DNA of 64,000 nt from assembly GCA_035526585.1 (NCBI GenBank), contig DATLCC010000027.1, forward strand, positions 1 to 64,000, in the 5' to 3' direction. The position numbers and the translations under genes are program-made. The stretch comes from JAJPHT01 sp035526585 (lineage in GTDB: Archaea; Thermoplasmatota; SW-10-69-26; JACQPN01; JAJPHT01). Positions within the stretch are counted from its first letter, which is position 1, and the number at the start of each line of letters is the position of its first letter. Under the pieces are notes generated by a model. It saw only the letters and a program-made list of their open reading frames with translations, made no database searches and was not told where the DNA came from. Below, in pieces: positions 14,337 through 23,400 of this stretch.

Positions 14337-14672
14337 GTGCCCGCGTGCTTCCGATCCCCCCTTTTGCGTCGCGCGTTCCGGCGCAGCCGTTCGCGGGTGG
14401 GTGCGCTCATCGAGCTGCTTCATCGTGGTGAGCTGAGTGAACGATCGTTCGATCGCGCTTGGCGCTTTGCCGCAGAATGTCCGGTGCCTTGGTCGGCAAC
14501 GATCGTTCGTATCGTCGCGTCGATCCGCTCGCGCGTTGGTCTCGTGACGTCGCGCATCGTGCGCGGGATGGAGACGTATTCGCTGACGCCCTGGGGTCTC
14601 GTGGTCGCTCGCATGCTCGAGGCGGAGTTGCAGGCGCCTCGGCCTTTGCAGCTCGCGCTGCGTGTGCCGTAG
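14337..14672 (+). CDS. Probable winged-helix DNA-binding protein
   Basis: A frame of 111 codons. The N-terminal 20 residues are arginine-rich and may not be translated. From V21 (GTG at 14397) it reads as a small helical domain: ALIELLHRGELSERSFDRAW, then ATIVRIVASIRSRVGLVTSR, then the wing-like VRGMETYSLTPWGLVVARML. The pattern (short helices, G-L-V recognition helix, Y-S-L-T-P-x-G) is that of archaeal winged-helix regulators. Codons end in T more often than in neighbours. The stop is one base from the convergent ABC permease stop. Two copies of AACGATCGTTCG lie inside the gene. Confidence 0.5.
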   Translation: MPACFRSPLLRRAFRRSRSRVGALIELLHRGELSERSFDRAWRFAAECPVPWSATIVRIVASIRSRVGLVTSRIVRGMETYSLTPWGLVVARMLEAELQAPRPLQLALRVP

Positions 14673-14673
14673 G

Positions 14674-17574
14674 TCATTCGACGTATCGCACGGCGATCGC
14701 GGGCGGGAGGGCGGCGGCGCGTTTCGCGGGTCCGCGTGACGCGTAGGCAGCGAGCGCGAGGACCGCGATGGCGAATGCTGCGAGCATGAGCCATGGTGGC
14801 CGGAAGGGGACGTCCTGGTCGTTGAGGGCGCGGTACCAGATGGTGTGGGCGACGAGGACGCCGACGAGGGTGCCGATGAGGAGTCCGCCGGCGCTCGTGA
14901 GGGTGCTTTCGAGGATGAAGGCGCGGCGGACGTCGCGTTCTTCGTAGCCGAGCGCGCGCAGCGTGCCGATGTCGCGCATGCGTTCGTGGACGGCGCGGCT
15001 GGCGAGGAATCCGGTGGCGGCGAGGCCGACGAAGAGGCCGAGGGCGAGGAAGCCTTCGAAGACGAGGACGAGGGCGCGGATGCTGGCGAGGGCGGTGGCG
15101 ACCTCTTCGGGGATGCTGGTGAAGGTGACGCCGTCCTCGTCGTAGAGCGCGGCGAGGCGATGGGCGACGTCGTTGGGGTCGGCGCCGTCGCGGACGCGGA
15201 CGAAGGCGGTAGCGCTCGTGGGGAATCCCATGGCGCGGACGTGGTCGGCGGCGAGCCAGGTCTGGAAGGCGAATTGGCTGCGGACGCCGCCTGCGACGAC
15301 GTACTGTCGTGGGCCTCCGATCGCGGTCTCGAGCGTGATGTGGTCGCCTGGGTGGAGGTCGGTGTTCTCGAGGACGAAGTCGGGGAAGAGGATGGCGTTG
15401 CCGGCGGCGACGGCGTGCCATGCGTCGCGGTCGCTGGCGTAGTCGGGGGCCCGGTCGCTCAATTCGTACTCGTTCGCGTCGGCGAAGGCGGGTGTGGCGC
15501 CAAGGTATTGGCGGGCGCCGAACTCGAAGGGGATCTCGTGGCCGTCGCGGGTGACGTTGGCTTGCCGGAATTCGGTGTGGCGGGGTAGGAAGTCCGTGCG
15601 CTCGATGTCGCGGGCGATGTCGGGCGGGAGCGGGTGCGGGAAGGCGTCGAGGCTCGTCGCGGATTGGCCGATGATCGCGTAGCCCGCTTCTTCGCTGGGG
15701 ATGGTCCCGCCGAAGACGACGAAGAGCGTCCCCATGACGGTGACGACGACGACGACGAGCGCGATCATCGCCATCGTGAGTCCGACGGGGCGTCGGCGCG
15801 CGACGAGGTATTTCGCGGCGAGGAAGGGCGCGCGGCCGTTGCGGCGCGCGAGGAGCAGGTAGGGGCGCGCGCTTGCGACGGCGAGTGCGGCGAAGCCGAG
15901 CGCCATGACGGCGCCGCGGGCGAGCGTGAGGATCGGGTCGAGCTCGCCGCGCTCTTCGGGGAAGCTGTCGAACGTGTAGAGCGACCAGACCATGTGCGCG
16001 AGGGCGGCGACGGCGGGCGCGGCGGCGAGCCAGCGCTGCTTGAAGGCGACGAGCGCGAGGGCGAGGCCGACGAGGGCGATCGGGATCCCCACCAGCCAGC
16101 CGACGCCGGCGAACGAGAGCGCGGCGCCCGCGAGCAGGAGCGCGCCGCCGAAGCCGAGCGCGAGGTTGCGCTTGCCTTTCGGGTCGTCGGGGATGCCACG
16201 GATGGCGCGCGCCGGGTCCAGGCGCGCGAAGCGCAGGCTCGCGAAGCCGATGGTCGCGAGCGGGATCAGCGTGCCCAGCGCGAACGCGAGCGCGATCGTG
16301 CCTGGCGAGACGTGGACGGCGAACTGCGGCGCGTCGTCGGGGGCGAACTGGCGGATCCCGACGAAGATCGCGACGAGGAGCGCGAGGCCGAGGGCGAGAC
16401 CGACGATCGCGCTCGCGGCGGCGTACAGGCCGCCTTCGATCGTCATGCTGAGCGCGACCTCGCCGCGCGTGAGGCCGAGCGCGCGCGCGATGCCGAGCTC
16501 CGCGCGACGCTCTTCGACGAGCGCGCTGAAGAGCGTGAAGGCGAGGAGGGCGGCTGCGAGGAGCGTGAATCCGCCCATGACGAGGAGGAATCCTGTGAGC
16601 CCGGCGCCGGTCTCCTTCGCGTCGTCGATGCGATCGGCCTTCTCGGCCGTGATGTCGAACTGCGTCGCGTTCTCGCTTGGAAGCGCGGCCTGCATCGCGG
16701 CGACGGCGCGTCGCGGGTCGCCCTCGCTGTGGTAGTAGGCGATGGTGGCGTGGCCGTGCTGTCCCATCGCGCGTTGGAGGTCGGCCAGCGGAACGAGCGC
16801 GCTCGGGCGGCCCGTGATCGCGGCGCGCCCTTCGTCCGCTGCGATCCCCACGACCTGCGCGTCGAGCGTGACCGTCGCGCTCGCAAGCGACGCGGGCAGG
16901 TAGGCGACGGCGGCGCCGCCCGCGTAGACGACCGGGACGTCGCTTGTCACGCGGAACGTCCACGTGCCCGTCTCGAGCGGGGGCTCGACGACGAGGCGCA
17001 GCGGCGACGAGGTGGAGGCGTTGGCGAACGCGATGCCGCTTGGCGCCGTGGCGGTGATCGTGACGTTGGGGCCAGGGGTCTCCCAGCCGATCTCGGCGCC
17101 GATGCCGATCGCGTTGTCGCGGACCTCCAAGGTGTGGCCCACCGACGTGGGCACGTTGCTTGCGCCGACGAGGCGCGCGACATCCGTGTCGACGCTGGAC
17201 GCGCCCGGGTCCGGCGCGCGCAGCGTCACGCGGTCCCCGATGCGCGCGTCGAGGCGCGTGGCGAGCTTCTCCGAGAGGACCACCTGGCCGGGCCCGGGCT
17301 CGGGCGCGCCCGAGAGCGGCCCGAGCGTGGTCGCCTCTTGCGCCGAGACGCCGCGGATCGAGGCGAAAGGCTCGGCGCGTCCTGCGCGAGGGTGGAGCGC
17401 CGAGCCGATGACGCTCATGCTCGACGCGCCCTGCACGTACGCGACGCCGGCCGCCTGCGGGAGGCGATCGGCGATCGTCGCGTCGAAGGGCTGCTGCGAG
17501 CGGAGCACGATGTCGATCGGGCCGAACTGCGCGAGCGCCGTCTCCTCCAGCGAGACGGCGATGCTCTGCCCCAT
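14674..17574 (-). CDS. ABC transporter permease, MacB/FtsX type
   Basis: A membrane subunit of a MacB/LolE-type ABC exporter. From the first ATG it has 966 residues: a large extracytoplasmic MacB-PCD-like domain (about 5-310), an FtsX-type membrane block (about 325-445), extra helices (470-565, 598-622), a second extracytoplasmic domain (about 630-820) and a C-terminal FtsX block (about 831-945) with the coupling sequence ERMRDIGTLRALGYEERDV. The first membrane helix expected in this family is encoded upstream of this ATG, in frame (RHKGQTIRAILGLLVATTVL), but no ATG, GTG or TTG precedes it. A CTG at 17697, four bases past the ATPase stop, is a likely start. Confidence 0.85.
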   Translation of the reverse strand: MGQSIAVSLEETALAQFGPIDIVLRSQQPFDATIADRLPQAAGVAYVQGASSMSVIGSALHPRAGRAEPFASIRGVSAQEATTLGPLSGAPEPGPGQVVLSEKLATRLDARIGDRVTLRAPDPGASSVDTDVARLVGASNVPTSVGHTLEVRDNAIGIGAEIGWETPGPNVTITATAPSGIAFANASTSSPLRLVVEPPLETGTWTFRVTSDVPVVYAGGAAVAYLPASLASATVTLDAQVVGIAADEGRAAITGRPSALVPLADLQRAMGQHGHATIAYYHSEGDPRRAVAAMQAALPSENATQFDITAEKADRIDDAKETGAGLTGFLLVMGGFTLLAAALLAFTLFSALVEERRAELGIARALGLTRGEVALSMTIEGGLYAAASAIVGLALGLALLVAIFVGIRQFAPDDAPQFAVHVSPGTIALAFALGTLIPLATIGFASLRFARLDPARAIRGIPDDPKGKRNLALGFGGALLLAGAALSFAGVGWLVGIPIALVGLALALVAFKQRWLAAAPAVAALAHMVWSLYTFDSFPEERGELDPILTLARGAVMALGFAALAVASARPYLLLARRNGRAPFLAAKYLVARRRPVGLTMAMIALVVVVVTVMGTLFVVFGGTIPSEEAGYAIIGQSATSLDAFPHPLPPDIARDIERTDFLPRHTEFRQANVTRDGHEIPFEFGARQYLGATPAFADANEYELSDRAPDYASDRDAWHAVAAGNAILFPDFVLENTDLHPGDHITLETAIGGPRQYVVAGGVRSQFAFQTWLAADHVRAMGFPTSATAFVRVRDGADPNDVAHRLAALYDEDGVTFTSIPEEVATALASIRALVLVFEGFLALGLFVGLAATGFLASRAVHERMRDIGTLRALGYEERDVRRAFILESTLTSAGGLLIGTLVGVLVAHTIWYRALNDQDVPFRPPWLMLAAFAIAVLALAAYASRGPAKRAAALPPAIAVRYVE

Positions 17575-17701
17575 GCCAAGGCCCGTGGCGAGGACGGTGG
17601 TCGCGACGAGGAGGCCGAGGATGGCGCGGATCGTCTGGCCCTTGTGGCGCAGCGCATACCTGCGCGCGAGGCGAGCCAGGAGGGGCGCGCGGCGCAGCGT
17701 C

Positions 17702-18364
17702 CTAGACCACCCGTCCGTTCGACATGCGGATCGTCCGCTGGCAGATGGCCGCGACGTTCGGGTCGTGCGTGACGACGATGAACGTCTGTCCGTCCTCCCG
17801 GTTCGCGCGGCCCAGGATCTCGAGGACGTCGCGCGCCTTGTCCTGGTCGAGGTTGCCCGTGGGCTCGTCGGCGAAGACGATCGCGGGACGAGGGGCGAGC
17901 GCGCGCGCGATCGCGACGCGCTGCTGCTCGCCTCCCGAGAGGTCCTGCGGAAGGCGCGCCTCCTTGCCGGCGAGCCCGAGCGAGGCGAGGGTCGCGCGCG
18001 CAGCCGTCCGCGCGTCCCTCTCTGCGTCGCCGCGCGTGAGCAGAGGCAGCATCACGTTCTCTTCGGCCGTGAGGACGGGGATCAGGTTGTACGCCTGGAA
18101 GACGAAGCCCGCGGAGCGCGCGCGGTGGCGCGTGAGCGCGGGCTCCTTGGCGTCCGCGAGCGATGCGCCCGCGAGCACGACGTCCCCTTCCGTCGGCTTG
18201 TCGAGCCAGGAAAGGCAGTTGAGGAGCGTCGTCTTCCCGCACCCTGAGGGACCCATGATCGCGACCATCTCGCCGCGGCGGACCTCGAGGTCGACGCCCT
18301 TCAGCGCCGCCTGGGCGAGCTCCCCTTGCCCGTAGACGCGGGTGACGCTCCGGGCGGCGATCAC
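17702..18364 (-). CDS. ABC transporter ATP-binding protein, MacB/LolD type
   Basis: A 220-residue ATPase that powers the permease downstream. Walker A GPSGCGKTT, the signature LSGGEQQRVAIARAL, and Walker B IVFADEPTGNLD are all intact, followed by the H-loop VVTHDP. The GTG start at VIAARSVTRVYG is chosen because it gives the family's usual length. An upstream in-frame GTG at 18526 would add a 54-residue non-conserved leader and contain the GTAACC palindrome. The ATPase and permease are translationally adjacent, forming a two-gene transcript for lipoprotein, peptide or lipid export. Confidence 0.92.
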   Translation of the reverse strand: MIAARSVTRVYGQGELAQAALKGVDLEVRRGEMVAIMGPSGCGKTTLLNCLSWLDKPTEGDVVLAGASLADAKEPALTRHRARSAGFVFQAYNLIPVLTAEENVMLPLLTRGDAERDARTAARATLASLGLAGKEARLPQDLSGGEQQRVAIARALAPRPAIVFADEPTGNLDQDKARDVLEILGRANREDGQTFIVVTHDPNVAAICQRTIRMSNGRVV

Positions 18365-18450
18365 GACATCGTCGGACAACGCGCGCTCGACCGGGGCGCT
18401 CCCTGAAAAGGCTGGTGCCAGGGCGAGGACGAGGTGGAGGACGAGGACGT

Positions 18451-18466
18451 GTAACCATTCGGTTAC
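18451..18466. promoter_or_regulatory. GTAACC-N4-GGTTAC palindrome, copy 3
   Basis: GTAACCATTCGGTTAC, about 87 bases upstream of the chosen ATPase start. With the copies at 63 and 1074 it defines a short regulon-like motif in this window. Confidence 0.5.
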
Positions 18467-18527
18467 GGCCCTTGCGTTCGCGCTGCCCTCTCGCGGGCCC
18501 TCGTAGCGCCGTTTCGAGAACACCAAG

Positions 18528-18535
18528 CCTATATC
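18528..18535 (+). promoter_or_regulatory. TATA-like box for the zf-TFIIB gene
   Basis: CCTATATC, centred about 27 bases upstream of the ATG at 18559. It is the clearest TATA box in the window. Confidence 0.55.
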
Positions 18536-18558
18536 GGACCCGCCCGTCGAAGGGGGCG

Positions 18559-18978
18559 ATGACCGACACGGCCCGACCCATCTGCGTCCACTGCGGCGCC
18601 GCCCTCTTCGCCCGCACCCACGGCGACATGACGTGCGTCACGCACGGCCACTTCTTCTCCCACGAGCTCCTCGACAGCGCCTTCGGCATCGGAAGCGCAG
18701 AATACTCCCGCCAGCAGGCCGAGCACGGCCCGCAAGCGCCGATCAAATGCCCTCTCGACCGCTACGCCATGAGCCACGTCCACAGCCCCAGCGGCCGCGT
18801 CACAGGCCAAGCCTGCGGACGCTGCGGGAGCCTCTGGATCGACCTCGCCGTCATCGAGTCGGTCGGCCAGACGACGCCCGTGAGCGCGGAGTCGCCCGCG
18901 GAGAAGCGCAGCCTCCTGGCCTTCGCCTGCGCGCGCGGCATCCTCACCCCCGCGAACAAAGCGCCCCGCGCGCGCTGA
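18559..18978 (+). CDS. zf-TFIIB-type zinc-ribbon protein
   Basis: A 139-residue soluble protein. Residues 61-100 match the zf-TFIIB domain: C64-P-L-D, then C86-x2-C89 and G-S-L-W-I-D followed by a helix. A second metal site may be formed by C9-x2-C12 with C26 and H29/H31 at the N-terminus (ICVHCGAAL, TCVTHGHFF). Family members are small metal-binding proteins of unclear function, sometimes with nucleic-acid roles. The start is fixed by the TATA box at -27; upstream in-frame sequence is antisense to the ABC transporter leader. Confidence 0.8.
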   Translation: MTDTARPICVHCGAALFARTHGDMTCVTHGHFFSHELLDSAFGIGSAEYSRQQAEHGPQAPIKCPLDRYAMSHVHSPSGRVTGQACGRCGSLWIDLAVIESVGQTTPVSAESPAEKRSLLAFACARGILTPANKAPRAR

Positions 18979-19000
18979 GGCAGTGGCGGGGAAGAGAAGA

Positions 19001-19020
19001 GGCCCGAAGGCCCAGCTTTT
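19001..19020 (+). terminator. Possible terminator after the zf-TFIIB gene
   Basis: A short GGCC-CGAA-GGCC hairpin followed at once by CCAGCTTTT, in the 48-base gap between convergent genes. The stem is only four pairs, so support is weak. Confidence 0.25.
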
Positions 19021-19026
19021 GCGCCT

Positions 19027-20082
19027 TCAGTATTCCTTCAGCAGGTACGGGTCGAACACGCCCATCCGCTTCTGCCAGTCGTCGGGGTGGAGCTTGCGGA
19101 CGGCCATCGCGATGCTTGAGAGGAGCGCGTTCCCGTCCTGAGGGGTGAACGCGTAGCCGGTGACGTCGCGGCCGTTCTCGCTCACGTGGAGGGAGGGCGT
19201 GACGACGACCGTCTGGGAGAGGATGCGGCCGAAGGGTCCGTGCTCGCGGGCGAAGCTGAAGACGAGGTTCGTCGCGGTCTTCTCGGTGAGGCCGATGAAC
19301 CGATCGTCCTTGAGCTGCTTCTTCACAGCGTCCAGCGTCGTGGGCGTCTTCAGGCGGAAGTGGAAGTGCGCCGTGTGCATGAACTGGGTGTTGAGCTTCA
19401 TCGCGCTGGAGAAGAGGTTCACGTCCTTGTTCAGCGTCGACCTGTAGAGGTTCGCCGCGTCGGTCGCGTGGTGCGTGCCGCGCGCCTCCTTGTGCTTCTC
19501 GACCGTCGGGGCCTGGATGAATTTGCTATCCCCCACGTCGCCCGCGCGACGGATGAGGACCAGGCGTCCTTCCTCGAGGTCCGCGCCATCCTTCGAGAGC
19601 GTGTGGACGAGGCGCACCGTCGTGTGCGTGTTGCACGACACGATGTGCACGAACCGCTCCTTCGCGGGGTCGACCGCGTGGTCGTTGATGCCCAGCGCAT
19701 ACATCGCGCCAAACCCTTCCTCGCTGCCTTGCGCGAGGACGAGCTTGTTCCCTGCGAGCTTGGAGTAGATCGTCTCCTTGTTCTCGAGGCCGGAGTCCTC
19801 GGGGGTGCAGTCGATGACGACGGTGGCGCGCTCCAGCGCGGCCTGCGCGGTGAGGTCCGGCGCGAGCCCGATCTTCTCGAAATCGGCGCGCTTGTCGTCC
19901 GCCACGGCGAGCTTGGCGCCGCTCTTGCGGAGCGCGTTCACCATCGGGCGGTCCTCCTTGCGGGGGCTGTGCTTGTAGAAGGTGACCTCGTCGAGGCCCA
20001 GCTCCGTGCGGTACTTCGCGAGGAGGCCGATGATGGGCTCGCCGATGGTGCCGGTGCCGACGACGTGCACGATGTTCGCCAT
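19027..20082 (-). CDS. gap: Glyceraldehyde-3-phosphate dehydrogenase, archaeal type II
   Basis: A 351-residue dehydrogenase of the archaeal phosphorylating type, acting on glyceraldehyde 3-phosphate with NAD(P). The nucleotide loop is GTGTIGEPII near the N-terminus. The catalytic cysteine is in HIVSCNTHTT. The downstream block RRAGDVGDSK, THHATDAANLY and QFMHTAHFHF follows the archaeal family. The region after the first strand (FYKHSPRKEDRP) is diverged from better-known type II enzymes. With phosphoglycerate kinase it supplies two consecutive steps of glycolysis or gluconeogenesis. A CTTTCAAG box lies about 37 bases upstream of the ATG. Confidence 0.93.
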   Translation of the reverse strand: MANIVHVVGTGTIGEPIIGLLAKYRTELGLDEVTFYKHSPRKEDRPMVNALRKSGAKLAVADDKRADFEKIGLAPDLTAQAALERATVVIDCTPEDSGLENKETIYSKLAGNKLVLAQGSEEGFGAMYALGINDHAVDPAKERFVHIVSCNTHTTVRLVHTLSKDGADLEEGRLVLIRRAGDVGDSKFIQAPTVEKHKEARGTHHATDAANLYRSTLNKDVNLFSSAMKLNTQFMHTAHFHFRLKTPTTLDAVKKQLKDDRFIGLTEKTATNLVFSFAREHGPFGRILSQTVVVTPSLHVSENGRDVTGYAFTPQDGNALLSSIAMAVRKLHPDDWQKRMGVFDPYLLKEY

Positions 20083-20439
20083 GATGTTCGGCTAGGACCT
20101 ACTCTCAGGGGGTTCTTGAAAGCTGCGCCAGACCACGGTCATCTGTGACCTCGGGTCCCGCGAAGCGCAGAGGCGCGCGGGGACGCGACGAGGCGACGAC
20201 CCGACGAGGCAACGAACGCGAGGCCAGGATCGTCGGCTCTGCCGGGTCGCGTCGGTCCTGATCCATCGCTTTGGCGCAGGCGTCATCGCGACACGTCGTG
20301 TGACCGGAGGGTCACGCGGCGACCTTGGCCCGCGCAAGGTCCGCGACCAAGCAAGGAGTGACGAGGGAGGCGCCCTCGGTGTCTGCGGGCCGATGCCCAG
20401 ACAACGGTGTCGCGGGCCGATGCGAGGCGCTCCGCTGCG
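20083..20439. other. Gene-free 357-base spacer after the giant operon
   Basis: It separates GAPDH from the last gene of the minus-strand operon. It holds a hairpin at 20297-20318 (GTGACC-GGAG-GGTCAC core with extra pairs) that could aid termination, and a tandem repeat at 20378-20423. Arginine-rich frames here look like GC-rich shadow sequence. I see no RNA gene. Confidence 0.55.
20378..20423. repeat. Two-copy direct repeat near the operon 3' end
   Basis: GGTGTCTGCGGGCCGATGC (20378-20396) and GGTGTCGCGGGCCGATGC (20406-20423), 28 bases apart and differing by one inserted T. It lies 17-62 bases downstream of the last operon stop codon. Confidence 0.6.
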
Positions 20440-23400
20440 CTATCCCCGCCGTCGGCGCAGCACGAGCATCGCCGCTCCGATCGCCGCCAGCACCAGCACG
20501 AGGGAGGGCGCCGGCAGTGGGGACCCGGGCTTTGCGCTGAACACGACGGCGCTCTCGGCGATCTTCACGTTGCCGGCGCTGTCGCGGGCCGTCACGTCGA
20601 TGCGGTAGTCGCCTTCGGGCGGGTTGAACTTGACGACGAACGTGCTCGCGCCCTTGCGCGTCGCGTTCAGCGTCTGCACGACTTGGCCGTCGCGCTTCAC
20701 GAGCACGTCGACGCCGGCCACGTTCGCCTCGGTGGCGATCGTGAGCGTGACGTCCTCGTTGGCGCGGGGGCGTTGCGGGTCCATCGTCACCTTGCTGATG
20801 CCCGGCGGCGAGTTGTCGACGGTGAGCGCGAACTTGGCGCTCGTGGCGACGCCGTAGATGTTCTCGGCGGTGACGGTGACGTCGACCGGGCCCGCGGCGA
20901 AGGTGGACGTGTCGATCTGGAAGTTGGGGCCGCGCAGGTCGTAGCTCACGCCCTTGATGCTGTAGGTGACCTTCCCGACGCCCAGCGGGTCGCGGATGTC
21001 GAGGCGGACGGGCGTGCCGGCGCGGATCGTCGTGCCCTGGTCGGTGGCGAGCTTCACGGTGGGCGCGCTGCCGGGATTGAGCACGAACGTGCCGACGGTG
21101 ACGCGCGTCTTGTTGACGTTGGGCGGGTCGGCGGCGTCGGCGGCCTCGGCGGTCACGCGGTACGTGCCCGCGACGGTGAACGTGCGCGTCGCGTTCCAGC
21201 GCCCTTCGCCGACCTTGCTGAGGACGACGGCCTGCGACTCGTTCGTGGGGAAGACGACGTACGCCGTGACGGACGAGATGCCGGTCGCGTCCTGGAGGTA
21301 GACGTCGAGGCTCACGGGCTCGCCCAGCTTCGCGGTGGCGGGCGTCGCGACGATGCGCTCGATGTGCGGGTTCTCCTCGTCGAGCACGTTCGTGATCGTC
21401 GTGGCGCGCAGCGTCTGCTCGGGGCGCAGCTGCGGCTGGACCGTGATCGTGAGCGTGTCGCGGCCCGCGCCGGGGATGGTCGGCACGTCGATCGTCGCGA
21501 GGATGGGGAGCGGCGTCCCGCGCGGGAGCGCGACGGCGAGCTCGGACTGCGACGAGAGCCAGCCGTGCTCGCTCTCGAAGCGGATGAGGACGGGCTCGTT
21601 GGGCTGGTTGCCCTGGTATTCGATGATGAAGGCGTTGGGCGCCTCGCCGTACGTGATGCTCTGGCCGGGGCGCGCGGAGAGGCCGAGCGCGGGCGTGAGC
21701 TTGATGTCGAACGTGCGCAGCGTGAGCGGCTTCGTCCTCTCGTTGGAGGCGGCGCTGTCGTCGATCTCGGGCACGTTGTCGTCCACGTCGACGCGCGCGA
21801 GGATCACGCCGGGGCCTTCGACGCCCACCGTGTCCCACGTGAAGATCTCGACGAGCCGGCGCTGCCCGGGGATCGCGAGCGCGGGGTACGTCTTCTCGCC
21901 GATGACGCGCTCGACGCCGTTCTGCACGAAGTACAGGCGCAGCGTCGTGTTCTTCTCGGCGGCCTTGTTGCCGTTGTTGCCGACGACGACGCTCACCTCG
22001 AGCGGGTCGCCCGTGTAGGGGCTCGTCGAGTTGACGAGGATGTTGTCGACGAAGAGGTCGGGTCCGCTCACGCGGCCTTCGAGCGTGAGGCTCTTCTCGC
22101 GCGTCGGGTCGCTCTTGGAGACGACCTTCACGACGGCGGTCGCCTTCTCGCCGACGATCGCGCTGCCGGGCGCGCGGAGGGTGACCTGCACGACGCCTTC
22201 CTGCGTGGGCTGGAGCTCGAGGTAGCCCAGGCCGTTGACGCTCGGCGTGACCTCGATGCCCCAGTCGGAGGGGCGCGTGGGGAGCGGGATGGTGAAGTTG
22301 TCGGCGACGTTGCCGACGTTCATCACGCGCACGTCGAAGGTGACGTTCGTGCCCGCGTCCACGAAGGACGTGTTGAGCGGCGCGTCGAGGCGCATGTTGG
22401 GGCCGCGGATCACGGTCATCTTGCTCTCGATGCTGACGCGGCGCTCGTCGATCGGCCGGTCGAGCGGGCCGCTCGAGGTCGCGTTCACGTAGAACGACGC
22501 CTGCGTGTCGGGCGCCACGTTGGGGGGCGAGGTGACGGTGAGCGTGAACATCGTCGTGTTGAACGGCGTGAGGTGCGCCGTGCGCTCGGAGAGGCGAGCG
22601 TCCCAGCCGCCCACGGTGGGCACGAGGTCGAGCGAGAGGTTGTCGTAGCCGTTGCCCAGGTTCTCGATGCCGATGTTGTACACCTGCGGCTCGCCGGGCA
22701 CCAGGCGCGCGGCCGCGTCGAGGACGGGCGCGACCTCCCAGCGCTGCGCGACGTGCGCGGTGAAGGTGAGCGTGCAGAAGCCGACGCTCGGGACCTCGTT
22801 GGCCTTGCAGCGGCCCGTGCCGGCGTCGCCGAGGCTCTCCATCCTGACCTGCCACGTGTAGGTCCCGTTCGTCGCGTTGGGCGGCGCCTTCACCTGGATG
22901 GTGACGTTCTTGAGCTCGCCCTTGCGGACGACGAGGGTGCCATCGCGGCCGACCGCGTCGACGCCGGCGCCCGTGATGATGGGGGACCAGCTGTCATTGA
23001 TGGTCATCGTCTCGTTGATGAACGAGACGTTGAACCGGTCGTCGGCGTTGCCCGTGTTGTTGAGCGTGATGTTGAAGAAGCGCGTCTGGCCGACCTGCAT
23101 CTCGCGCCACGTCTCGTTCGAGGTGGCGTTGAGGCTGTGGCGGACGTCCACGATGAAGCTCGGGAGCGTCGGGTTCTTGCCGCAGTAGATGTCGTCGACG
23201 CAGTTGCTCGACACGGCGGTGGTCGTGGTCACGCTGCGCGTGGAGCTCCACTGCACGAAGTCGCTGGCCTGGCCGACGTTCGTCTCGTTCCCCGCGGTCT
23301 CGTTCTCGGGGACGATGATCGTCACGCGCACGACGCGCGACTGCGACTTGCCGAGGCTGAAGCGCTCGGGCGCGAAGCTGATGGTGTAGTTGCGGTACTT

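Noticed and set aside
20140..20320. Possible tRNA or structured RNA in the spacer after GAPDH
   Set aside because: No acceptor stem, T-loop or anticodon arm could be assembled; only a simple hairpin at 20297-20318.
20092..20337. 81-codon minus-strand frame between GAPDH and the operon
   Set aside because: Arginine- and proline-rich throughout, no TATA-like box, no hydrophobic or domain pattern.
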